Positions 42,382-50,358 of a stretch of DNA of 64,000 nucleotides are shown here, in pieces. Position numbers and translations under genes: made by a program. Positions within the stretch are counted from its first letter, which is position 1. Each line of letters begins with the position of its first letter. Under the pieces are notes generated by a model. The model was not told the origin of the DNA and did not search any database. It saw nothing but the letters and a program-made list of their open reading frames with translations. This stretch comes from an uncultured Lachnospiraceae bacterium (GTDB lineage Bacteria; Bacillota; Clostridia; Lachnospirales; Lachnospiraceae). Where the stretch lies: contig CAMNOU010000001.1 of the NCBI GenBank assembly GCA_946546945.1, positions 1-64,000 of the forward strand, written 5' to 3'.

Positions 42382-43386
42382 ATGAGTATACTGGACCAGA
42401 TTTATGAAAAGGCCAGACAGAATCCTCAGAGGGTAGCGTTCCCGGAAGCATTGAATGAAAAAATGATGCAGGCTGCCTATGAGACAGGGAAGGATCAATA
42501 TATTATCCCTGTTCTGGTCGGCGATGCGGATGAAATCAGAAAAGCCGCATCGGAGCGGGGGTATGATCCGGATGTATTCGAGATCGTTGACATCAATGAA
42601 GAGACCTATAAGAAGGAACTGATCGACCGCTACGTGGCAATCCCGACGACTCTGTTAAAAGAGAAACCGCTGAACCGCCGTATGCAGAATCCGCTGTTTT
42701 ATGCGATGGTCATGCAGGCTGTCGGCGATGCGGATGTAACCTTTGCGGGCATTGACAACACGACGGGAGACGTGCTTCTGGCAGGACAGACCATCATCGG
42801 TCTGAAGCCGGGCATCAGCACCATCTCCAGTATCGGACTCTGCGACATCCCGGGATATGAAGGAAGCGAAGGATCCCTTCTGGCGGTCGGAGACAGTGCG
42901 GTATGCACGAACCCGAACCCGGAGCAGCTGGCGAGCATCGCGATTTCCGCTTGTGATACGGTATCGACTCTTCTGAAATGGGAGCCGAGATGCGCCATGA
43001 TCAGTTATTCGACACTGGGAAGCGGCGAGGGAGAGCTGATCGACAAGGTAAAAGAAGCTTTGAAAATTGCCAATGAGCTCCGTCCGGATCTCGATATCGA
43101 CGGCGAGTTCCAGCTGGATGCGGCGATCAAGCCGGAAGTAGCTGCAAAGAAGGTAAACCGTGAGAGCAAAGTGGCGGGAAAGGCAAATGTGCTGATCTGG
43201 CCGGATCTGAACGTTGGAAACACAGCCGTGAAGCTGATCCAGACCTTTGGACATGCAGATGCTTACGGGCCCATGCTTCAGGGATTCAACAAAGTGGTCT
43301 GTGACTGCTCCAGAGGGGCGCCTGTTTCAGAGATTAAGGGGAACATAGTGATTTCTGCCGTTCGCGCGGCAGCAGAGAAAGAGTAG
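42382..43386 (+). CDS. Phosphate acyltransferase (Pta/Ptb family)
   Basis: A 334-residue enzyme exchanging CoA for phosphate on an acyl group. Family motifs are TTGDVLLAGQTIIG, SYSTLGSGEGELIDKV, PDLDIDGEFQLDAA and VLIWPDLNVGNTAVKL. By sequence it is nearer to phosphotransacetylase, but its neighbour is a butyrate kinase eight bases downstream, so the natural acyl group is likely butyryl or a related short chain. AAGGAGG precedes the ATG at 42382. Confidence 0.85.
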   Translation: MSILDQIYEKARQNPQRVAFPEALNEKMMQAAYETGKDQYIIPVLVGDADEIRKAASERGYDPDVFEIVDINEETYKKELIDRYVAIPTTLLKEKPLNRRMQNPLFYAMVMQAVGDADVTFAGIDNTTGDVLLAGQTIIGLKPGISTISSIGLCDIPGYEGSEGSLLAVGDSAVCTNPNPEQLASIAISACDTVSTLLKWEPRCAMISYSTLGSGEGELIDKVKEALKIANELRPDLDIDGEFQLDAAIKPEVAAKKVNRESKVAGKANVLIWPDLNVGNTAVKLIQTFGHADAYGPMLQGFNKVVCDCSRGAPVSEIKGNIVISAVRAAAEKE

Positions 43387-43394
43387 GAACCGAT

Positions 43395-44501
43395 ATGAAA
43401 AAATATAGAGTATTTGCGATCAATCCGGGCTCAACGTCTACCAAGATTGCCCTGATTGAAAACGAAGAAGTCCTGTTCTCTAAAAACGTTTCCCATGAGG
43501 CTTCAAAGCTGGCGGAATTTCAGGAGATTTCCGATCAGATGCCTTACCGGAAAGAAACGATCCTCGGCCTTTTGAAGGAGAGCGGAGTTTCCCTCGACGG
43601 GATCGATGCCTGCGTCGGACGCGGCGGCGGACTGCTCGCCATGGAAGGCGGCACCTACGAGATCGATGATCTGCTTTTGGACCATGCGGTAAGAGGCGCG
43701 AACGGGGTGCGGCATCCGGCTCAGTTAGGGCCCCAGCTGGCAAAAGAATTTGCAAAAGAGTATGGCTGCCCGGCCTTTGTTGTGAATCCGCCGGATGTTG
43801 ATGAACTGCAGGACCTGGCGAGACTGACGGGAATCAAGGGCGTCAACCGCATCATCCACCTGCATGCGCTGAATCTGAAGGAGACGGCAATCCGCCATGC
43901 GGCATCGCAGGGCAAAAAATACGAAGAGCAGAATTATATCGTCTGCCATATCGGCGGCGGCATTTCCGTATCGGCGCACAGAAGAGGAAAGATGGTCGAC
44001 GGATATGATATCGTGGGCGGTGAGGGGCCTATGGCGCCCACCAGAAGCGGCTCCGTATCGGTTGCCGATCTGCTTGCCTATGCCAAAGACAGGGATCTTT
44101 CGGAAGTCAAAAAAGTCTGCACAAAGACCGGCGGACTGGTCAGCCATCTGGGAACGTCGGATGCGCTCGAAGTCAGCAACCGGGCTGCGGCGGGAGATCC
44201 CTATGCGAAAATGGTGTGGGACACCATGATTTATCAGATCTGCAAATGTATCGGATCGATGGCAGCGGTCCTTCACGGAGACGTTCAGGGGATTCTGCTT
44301 GGCGGCGGCATGGTGTACAATGACAATCTGGTCGCACAGATCAGGGAAGCATGTGAGTGGATTTCTCCGGTTTATCCGTATCCGGGTGAATTTGAGATGG
44401 AAGCCATGGCTTCCGGGGCGATCCGCGTGCTGACCGGCGAAGAGAAGGTAAAGAAATATACCGGAAAACTGGTCTGGGACGGATTTGATTTTGAGAAGTA
44501 G
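43395..44501 (+). CDS. buk: Butyrate kinase
   Basis: A 368-residue ASKHA-fold acyl kinase: INPGSTSTKIALIE at the N-terminus, HIGGGISVSAHRRGKMVDGYDI near 190 and the butyrate kinase signature GGEGPMAPTRSG. It makes ATP from an acyl phosphate and ADP. With the phosphate acyltransferase it forms an acyl-CoA to acid plus ATP pair. Confidence 0.92.
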   Translation: MKKYRVFAINPGSTSTKIALIENEEVLFSKNVSHEASKLAEFQEISDQMPYRKETILGLLKESGVSLDGIDACVGRGGGLLAMEGGTYEIDDLLLDHAVRGANGVRHPAQLGPQLAKEFAKEYGCPAFVVNPPDVDELQDLARLTGIKGVNRIIHLHALNLKETAIRHAASQGKKYEEQNYIVCHIGGGISVSAHRRGKMVDGYDIVGGEGPMAPTRSGSVSVADLLAYAKDRDLSEVKKVCTKTGGLVSHLGTSDALEVSNRAAAGDPYAKMVWDTMIYQICKCIGSMAAVLHGDVQGILLGGGMVYNDNLVAQIREACEWISPVYPYPGEFEMEAMASGAIRVLTGEEKVKKYTGKLVWDGFDFEK

Positions 44502-44626
44502 TTATTACAGAAATGTTATAACGGACGAGCGAATCTGTATTAGAAATTGATAAGAGATAAAGCTATAATAAAGCTATCAAAGAAATGGGGATAACCCGGA
44601 AAAACTATCAGACGGAGGTTTTTATT

Positions 44627-44866
44627 ATGTCAAGAGAAGAAGTATTAAAGAACATGATCGAGTTTGCGGCAATGGCTTTCAAGAAGGATGCTTCTGCCAT
44701 CACAGAGAACACCGATATCGCAGAGGAGCTGGGCGTTACCTCTATGCAGCGTGTAGCGATGAGCGCTTCCATCGAGAATGAGTATGATGTCATGATCCCT
44801 GTTGCAAAATTCGGAAACTTCAAGACCATCGGCGATCTTGTTGATTACGTGATGGACGAGATGTAA
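44627..44866 (+). CDS. Acyl carrier protein-like protein
   Basis: A 79-residue four-helix carrier protein. The ATG at 44627 follows GGAGG. The usual DSL phosphopantetheine site is replaced by GVTSMQRV, in which Ser is still available, so it can be loaded by the Sfp-type enzyme at 15121 (inferred). A TATAAT lies at 44564. It is encoded just before a thiolase and a DUF35 protein, which suggests an acyl chain held on a carrier in a pathway other than fatty-acid synthesis. Confidence 0.83.
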   Translation: MSREEVLKNMIEFAAMAFKKDASAITENTDIAEELGVTSMQRVAMSASIENEYDVMIPVAKFGNFKTIGDLVDYVMDEM

Positions 44867-44892
44867 GACAGCCAGAGTAAAAGGAGAATGAC

Positions 44893-46185
44893 ATGGTACA
44901 CAACGTAAAACTTGGAAAAAACATGAGAGGTGTTTCCATCGTCGGAATCGGTGCGACCCCGTTCTTCAGCGCGGTTGAGCCCGGTTCCCCCTATGCCGGC
45001 CTGACACACGGGGAGCTGTTTGGCTATGCGGCTCTGGATGCCATGAAAGATGCCGGTGTTGAGCCGAGGGATGTACAGTATTTCTTCCATGGAGCTGCCA
45101 ACCCGGGTATTCTGGAAAAATGTATTACACCAAACCTTCAGGTAGCAGACTGGTTCGGTATGAGAGGAAAGGGATCTCTCTCCCATTCCGAGGGATGCTG
45201 TACCGGTTATATCGCGCTGGAGGAAGCTGTTTTTGCAGTAGCCAGCGGAGCGTATGATATCGTACTGACGGGTTCCTGTGACATGGGAACCGGCATGCCG
45301 GACGGCAATACTCCCGCACACATGAGAGTGCCGCTGACATCAGAAGTGCTCTTCCCGGATCTGGATTCCATTTTTGACCGTGCCTACGGCAGATACTTAG
45401 GCGGCGGCCCGGGCATGAACCATGATGACTGGATCAACTATTACGCAAAAGAGAATGGCCTGACTGCGGATCAGGTGGATGACGTACTGAACCATCAGGC
45501 TTATCATTTCCGCCGCGCCGGAGCTCTCTGCCCGCGCGCAATTCGCCGCAAGACCTTTGATGAACTTGCTGCGGAGGCCGGTTATGATGATGTATGGGAA
45601 TACATGAAATCCCCTTACAACCCGAAGATGTCCCAGTACTTAAGAACATCCAGCGATTCCTGCGTAGCCGACGGCGCTGCGGCATGCATCGTTGTCCCGA
45701 CTGAGATTGCGCATCAGTTCAACGCGAAACCGGTCGAGGTGCTCGGCACAGGCGCATCCGTACTGGATGCGATCGTTCCTCATCTGGAAAAGAAAGCGAC
45801 TGCTGAGGCAGCCCGTCAGGTCTATGAACTGACCGGACTGACCCCGGACGATATCGATCTTTTGTTTGTCAATGACTTTATCGGCTCTTCCGCATTCCTT
45901 GTGGCTGAGGAAGTGGGCTATCTTCCGAAGGGAGAGGGCTGGAAATACGCATTAGACGGCAGACTTGCCTACGACGGAGACAAACCGATGAACACCAACG
46001 GAGGAAGGACCTCCTATGGCCACGCATTCGGAGCTTCCGGAATGGCGGATGTCTTTGAAGCAGTTACACAGATGCGCGGCGAAGCCGGAGAGCGTCAGGT
46101 AAAGAAATTACCGAAACGCACGTTCTTAAGAGGATTCGGCGGAGCACAGAATGTCCGTGCGATGATTCTGGAATCGAAGTTTTAA
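44893..46185 (+). CDS. Thiolase-family acyltransferase (SCP-x/PhlC-like)
   Basis: A 430-residue thiolase-fold protein. The nucleophile is probably a Cys in SEGCCTGYIALEEAV (about 100); a catalytic His lies in RTSYGHAFGASGMADV (about 378). The C-terminal Cys loop of ordinary thiolases is not evident (GFGGAQNV), as in the non-classical thiolases that work with DUF35 proteins. It could form or cleave a beta-keto acyl group. The DUF35 gene follows after 13 bases. Confidence 0.82.
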   Translation: MVHNVKLGKNMRGVSIVGIGATPFFSAVEPGSPYAGLTHGELFGYAALDAMKDAGVEPRDVQYFFHGAANPGILEKCITPNLQVADWFGMRGKGSLSHSEGCCTGYIALEEAVFAVASGAYDIVLTGSCDMGTGMPDGNTPAHMRVPLTSEVLFPDLDSIFDRAYGRYLGGGPGMNHDDWINYYAKENGLTADQVDDVLNHQAYHFRRAGALCPRAIRRKTFDELAAEAGYDDVWEYMKSPYNPKMSQYLRTSSDSCVADGAAACIVVPTEIAHQFNAKPVEVLGTGASVLDAIVPHLEKKATAEAARQVYELTGLTPDDIDLLFVNDFIGSSAFLVAEEVGYLPKGEGWKYALDGRLAYDGDKPMNTNGGRTSYGHAFGASGMADVFEAVTQMRGEAGERQVKKLPKRTFLRGFGGAQNVRAMILESKF

Positions 46186-46198
46186 GGAGGCATAAGAC

Positions 46199-46639
46199 AT
46201 GAGTACACAGACGATCAGTACAATCGATTTCTGGAACAGAGAGCATATTGTTGAGAAGTTCTGGAACGGTTTAAAAGATGGCGTAATCTACGCCAGAAAA
46301 TGTACAGAGTGCGGCGCCATCGAATTCCCGCCGCATCTGGCATGCAATACCTGCGGTTACCACGAGACAGAGTGGACGACCCTGAAAGGGACCGGCGTAT
46401 TAAAGAGCTTTGTATTTACCGGCATCCTCAATGCGCGAATGGAACTGGAAGACAGAAACTTAAAATATGTCTGCGGTGAAGTACAGTTCGACGAAGGCCC
46501 TTCCATCAATGCCATCATTCTCGGAATCAACAAGAGAAAAGGCAGAGAAATCGAGAACAAGCTTCCGGTGAGAGTAAAGCCGGTGTTCTACGATATGGGA
46601 AGATATACGACATTATTCTTTGAACTGGATGAAGAGTAA
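46199..46639 (+). CDS. DUF35 Zn-ribbon/OB-fold protein (thiolase partner)
   Basis: A 146-residue protein with a rubredoxin-like zinc ribbon (CTECGAIEFPPHLACNTCG, about 37-55) and an OB fold with GTGVLKSFVFT. DUF35 proteins bridge thiolases and ketoacyl enzymes and channel CoA intermediates, as in archaeal HMG-CoA synthesis and in PhlACB. Encoded directly after the thiolase, it is its probable partner. Confidence 0.88.
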   Translation: MSTQTISTIDFWNREHIVEKFWNGLKDGVIYARKCTECGAIEFPPHLACNTCGYHETEWTTLKGTGVLKSFVFTGILNARMELEDRNLKYVCGEVQFDEGPSINAIILGINKRKGREIENKLPVRVKPVFYDMGRYTTLFFELDEE

Positions 46640-46685
46640 TCCGTAATATATGTGAATCGAAACAGCAGATTTGATGACGAATCAT

Positions 46686-46714
46686 AAAAAGGATGGCGGC
46701 GAGCTATCCTTTTT
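46686..46714 (+). terminator. Rho-independent terminator after thiolase/DUF35 genes
   Basis: AAAAAGGAT-ggcggcgagct-ATCCTTTTT, 46 bases after the DUF35 stop. Confidence 0.75.
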
Positions 46715-46746
46715 GTTATAATGACCAGTAAAAGGGGTGATATCGT

Positions 46747-48130
46747 ATGGGCATGTATCTGAATCCGGGGAATCATGGATTTGAAGAGATCCTGAACAAT
46801 AAATATGTAGATAAAACAGGGATGATCCGATACATCAATCGGACGATCAGTACGACACAGAAGCTGACTTGCATAAGCCGGCCGAGGAGATTCGGGAAAT
46901 CTCTTGCCGCGCAGATGTTATGCGCATATTATGACGCCTCCTGTGATTCCCATGCGCTCTTTGATCATCTGGAGATCAGCAGAACAGATGACTATGAAAA
47001 ACATCTGAATCAATATAATGTGATCTATCTTGATATTTCAGGTTTCATCTCAAATGTATTCAGGAGCGGAAAAAATCTTTGTGATGTTCCTGACATGATA
47101 CTGCAGGCGATTCAGTCGGAACTGAAGGCGGACTGTGAACAGCTGCAGCCGGAAGCATCCCTGTCGGAAAACCTGATTGCATACGTGAAAAGAACCGGGA
47201 AAAAATTTGTTTTTATTATAGATGAGTGGGATGCGATCATCCGGGAAGCAAAAAATGATCCGATTTCACAAAAAAGGTATTTCAGTTTCCTGCGGGAGCT
47301 GTTTAAAAATGGTAATTTTACACCTCAGGTCGTTGCGGCTGCGTATATGACGGGGATTTTACCGATAAAAAAAGACGGATCGCAGTCTGCGATTTCAGAT
47401 TTTCAGGAATATACGATTCTGGACCCGGTATTTTTTGCAGAATTTACAGGTTTCACGGAAGCGGAAGTGTATGACCTGTGCATTTCTTTTGGCATGGATT
47501 TTTCAGAGGCAAAAGCCTGGTATGACGGATATTCTTTTGAACGTGCGGGTTCTATCTATAATCCTTATTCGGTCATGACAGCGATGCAGAGAGGAAGGTA
47601 TCAGTCCTATTGGCAGAAAACATCTGCTTCAGAAGCGCTCATGACTTACATCAATATGAATTTTGAAGGACTGCAGGAGGACATTCTGCGTTTGATCGCC
47701 GGTGAGGAACTGGAAGTGTATACGGGTGGTTTTGAGAATGATTTTGAAACATTCAAGAGCAGAGACGATGTGCTGACACTTTTGATTCACCTGGGCTATC
47801 TGGCTTATGACCAGACGGAAGGTCTTGTCCGGATTCCGAATGAAGAAATCCGCAGTGAGTTAAAAAAATTGATTCAGAATGAGCAGGGGACAAAATTAGC
47901 CGGATTGATACAGGCCTCCCGGCAATTACTTCAGGACACATTATCCGGCGATGATTGTGGAGCTGAAATGGAACAAGACGGCTGCAGCTGCATTGGAGCA
48001 GATCCGGGACCGTAAGTACCCGGAACTGCTGCTGGATTACTAAGGCGATATCGTTCTGGCAGGCATCAGCTACGATGAGATTACGAAAAAGCACGAGTGC
48101 CGTATTGAACGGCTAAAAAAACAGACATGA
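46747..48130 (+). pseudogene. AAA-ATPase/PD-(D/E)XK (DUF1703-type) gene, C-terminally disrupted
   Basis: The ATPase part is intact: RPRRFGKSLAAQM (P-loop-like, about 46-58), FIIDEWDAIIRE (Walker B) and AWYDGYSF. After LIQASRQLLQDTL the sequence jumps to the end of the nuclease domain in another frame: PAMIVELKWNKTAAAALEQI (ExK motif), then a stop at 48042 and GDIVLAGISYDEITKKHECRIERL. So it carries an internal deletion with frameshift and a nonsense codon. Intact relatives are about 520-560 residues. The start follows AAGGGG. Confidence 0.82.
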
Positions 48131-48148
48131 CAGGAGAGGGTGAATGAT

Positions 48149-48922
48149 ATGAATGTACTCCAGAATCTGATTGAATTATATAATAGTCTTCCGCTCGACA
48201 GTACCTACCGTATTGTAATCAAGGGGATTCTGGAAAATCTGGATAAAATGCAGAATGTCACCATCTATGATGTGGCAGAGATGACGAATTCCTCGCGCAC
48301 CACCGTCTGGAGGGCGATACAGAAGATGGGATATGAAAATTTTACGGAATTTCGTCACGCCCTGCAAAGCGCAGTCAAAGACTATACTTATTATAACCGG
48401 ATGATTCCAAGGAAACACTGTAAGGATTCAGAGAGCATTCTGAAAAAAACAAAGGACAGCATGAGAGAAGTCAGCCGGCTTCTGGACGAGATTTGCACAG
48501 AAGAATTTCTGAATGATCTGACGGGAGAAATCCATGAGGCAGAAAGGATTCATTTCTTCCTCCCCTTTCAGCTTCCGCAGATTGCTTCCTTTCAGCAGAA
48601 CCTTGCCATGTCCGGCAAAGATACTGCGTACTTTTCGCTCCTTCCGGATCTTTTAGAAGACGCAAAGACGCTTGACGAAAAAAGCATAGTGATTCTGTCT
48701 ACGATCGAGCATGCGGAAACATTGAGCATAAGACCTGTCATGGAGGAACTGGGAAAACGGAAAGCGACCATCTGGCTTTTGGGAGACTCCGGATCCCGCT
48801 ACAGTGATTACGCAGGCAGGATACTGACAGACGAAAGCCTGTCTCCGGCAGGCAGCATGTTTCTGTATCAGGCACTGTTTCTGGCACTAAGTGAGCATTA
48901 CAGAGCTCTGTATATTGACTAA
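48149..48922 (+). CDS. MurR/RpiR-family transcriptional regulator
   Basis: A 257-residue regulator. The N-terminal HTH_6 domain (VTIYDVAEMTNSSRTTVWRAIQKMGYENFTEFRHAL, about 35-70) is followed by a SIS sugar-phosphate-binding domain (about 110-250, with SIVILSTIEHAE). The ATG at 48149 follows AGGAGAGGG; the ORF-track GTG lies nine bases earlier. It may control the isomerase/oxidoreductase/binding-protein operon that begins at 49510. Confidence 0.85.
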   Translation: MNVLQNLIELYNSLPLDSTYRIVIKGILENLDKMQNVTIYDVAEMTNSSRTTVWRAIQKMGYENFTEFRHALQSAVKDYTYYNRMIPRKHCKDSESILKKTKDSMREVSRLLDEICTEEFLNDLTGEIHEAERIHFFLPFQLPQIASFQQNLAMSGKDTAYFSLLPDLLEDAKTLDEKSIVILSTIEHAETLSIRPVMEELGKRKATIWLLGDSGSRYSDYAGRILTDESLSPAGSMFLYQALFLALSEHYRALYID

Positions 48923-48948
48923 TTTCATAGATTTCAGATTACATTTCT

Positions 48949-48974
48949 GGCGCTGCATTCTGCGGCGCCTTTTC
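48949..48974 (+). terminator. Rho-independent terminator after RpiR gene
   Basis: GGCGCtGC-attct-GCgGCGCC followed by TTTTC. Confidence 0.7.
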
Positions 48975-48986
48975 TGCGTCATAAAC

Positions 48987-49222
48987 CGGAGAGACAATCC
49001 CCGGGATTTTGGGTCCTAGCCTAGGAAATCCTTGAAAAGAACCCAGAAGAGAAGACGCGGCCGGGTCCTGAAAGAGAAAAGCAAGTGAAAAGACCCAAAG
49101 CGGAGAGGAAGCACCTGGGATTTTGGGCCCTTGCGTGGGAAATCCTTGAAAAGAACCCAGAGTGTGAGACGCGGCCGGGTCCTGAAAGAGAAAAGCAAGT
49201 GAAAAAAACCCAAACCGGAGAG
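48987..49222. repeat. Two-copy tandem repeat of about 114 bases
   Basis: Units start at CGGAGAG at 48987, 49101 and (partial) 49216. Shared blocks include AAATCCTTGAAAAGAACCCAG and CGCGGCCGGGTCCTGAAAG. Each unit contains two GGGT(C).../...(G)ACCC arms, so it can fold. It holds no credible gene; the minus-strand ORFs here simply follow the repeat. Differences between units keep GGGTCC/GGGCCC symmetry. Confidence 0.75.
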
Positions 49223-49266
49223 ACAGGAGGCATTTGGTTTCAATTTTGAAACCAAATGCCCCCTGT
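49223..49266. terminator. Strong 19-pair hairpin after the tandem repeat
   Basis: ACAGGaGGCATTTGGTTTC-aatttt-GAAACCAAATGCCcCCTGT. It is very stable but has no T run on either side, so it may be a processing or folding site and not a simple terminator. The stretch 49267-49346 shows nothing else. Confidence 0.5.
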
Positions 49267-49346
49267 AAGGAATATTAGCAACCAGAAAGGAACCGGAGTG
49301 CCTGATGCCGCACGCATCCCGTCTGTGATTCTTTTACAATAGGATC

Positions 49347-49471
49347 ATCTCAGTGGGGGGGTCAATCTCCCACTGAGATAAACGCTCCGCGAGGATGCGC
49401 AGGAATTCGGTTTGGAAGATGTCAGCTGGCGCTGACCCGAATTCCGCGCCAAGTCTCGCAAGCGAGACTTG
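49347..49471 (+). repeat. Structured repeat, full-length copy upstream of the isomerase operon
   Basis: P1 ATCTCAGTGGG/CCCACTGAGAT, core GCTCCGCGAGGATGCGCAGG, P2 GGAATTCGG/CCGAATTCC with inner GTCAGC-tggc-GCTGAC, and P3 CAAGTCTCGC-aa-GCGAGACTTG. It is almost identical from the core onwards to the copy at 26539 (a loop change TGAC to TGGC). It ends 38 bases before the start codon at 49510, so it probably lies in the mRNA leader. Confidence 0.87.
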
Positions 49472-49509
49472 AAAAGATAAAGAAAAGCAAGACGAAAGGG
49501 GTAGCAATC

Positions 49510-50286
49510 ATGAATTACAGCATGTGTGCGGACATTATGTTTGTAGGAGTTGGCGAGCACGGACCGGTGTGGCCGGATACGGACGGCATCATCGCGGCGA
49601 TGGAGCTTGCGAAGAAAAACGGAATTAATGGAATTGAATTCTTTGACTGGGAGAACCGTGATATTGAGAAGATTGCAGCAAAGAGTAAAGAGCTGGGCAT
49701 AGGAATCCAGGCGTTCTGCTCTAAGGGAGGAGAGTTTCTCGGCAATCCTGCAAAGATGGATGCCATGGTCAGTGGGTTTGAACAGAGCATCGAAGCAGCA
49801 AAGGTTCTGGATTGTAAGAATCTGATCTTCAACGGCAACGCATATGCGCAGGACATCTCCAGAGAAGAAGTTCATGCGGCAATGGTGGAAGGTCTCAAAA
49901 AGGTTGCTCCGCTCGCGGAGGCAAATGATGTCATTGTTCTGGTAGAGCCGGTGTCCGGCGGATATTTTACGGATTCGGCGGAGGCTTTTGGAATTATCGA
50001 AGAGGTCGGCAGTAAAAACGTGGTTCTGCTCTACGATATTTTCCATTATCAGATCATGGAAGGAAATATCTGCAATACCATTAAAGAACATCTGCCGCTG
50101 ATCGGTCATATTCACGGAGCCGGCGCACCGATGCGCTGTGAGCTGACTGTCGGCGAACTGAATTATACCTATATTCTGAACTTTCTGAGGGAAATCGGAT
50201 ATGACAAATGTTTTGGCCTGGAGTTCTTTACCTTTGAAAACAGAGAAGAGAAAGTAGCGGCATCCTGCGGCATACTTCCAAGATAA
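49510..50286 (+). CDS. Hydroxypyruvate isomerase-like TIM-barrel protein
   Basis: A 258-residue sugar isomerase/epimerase of the Hyi group. Candidate metal ligands are Glu in VLVEPVSGGY (about 140), Asp in LLYDIFHYQ, His in GHIHGAGAP and Glu in FGLEFFTFEN. It is shorter than the C-glycoside alpha subunits and has no DUF6379 partner. Together with the oxidoreductase 72 bases downstream it may isomerise or epimerise a keto-sugar. The start follows AAAGGGG. Confidence 0.8.
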   Translation: MNYSMCADIMFVGVGEHGPVWPDTDGIIAAMELAKKNGINGIEFFDWENRDIEKIAAKSKELGIGIQAFCSKGGEFLGNPAKMDAMVSGFEQSIEAAKVLDCKNLIFNGNAYAQDISREEVHAAMVEGLKKVAPLAEANDVIVLVEPVSGGYFTDSAEAFGIIEEVGSKNVVLLYDIFHYQIMEGNICNTIKEHLPLIGHIHGAGAPMRCELTVGELNYTYILNFLREIGYDKCFGLEFFTFENREEKVAASCGILPR

Positions 50287-50358
50287 AAAAAATAAAGCAC
50301 AATCAGATTTAATAAACAACCGAAAAAAAAGAATCAAAAAGTTGAAAGGAGAATAATA

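Noticed and set aside
48987-49222. Tandem repeat as a CRISPR array
   Set aside because: Units of 114 bases with similarity throughout, only two copies, no spacer pattern.
49223-49266. Long hairpin as a standard terminator
   Set aside because: The stem is very strong but neither side has a T run; listed with reduced confidence.
49345-50337. Minus-strand ORF of 330 codons opposite the isomerase gene
   Set aside because: It runs through the structured repeat and mirrors the isomerase frame; it has no motif or start signal.
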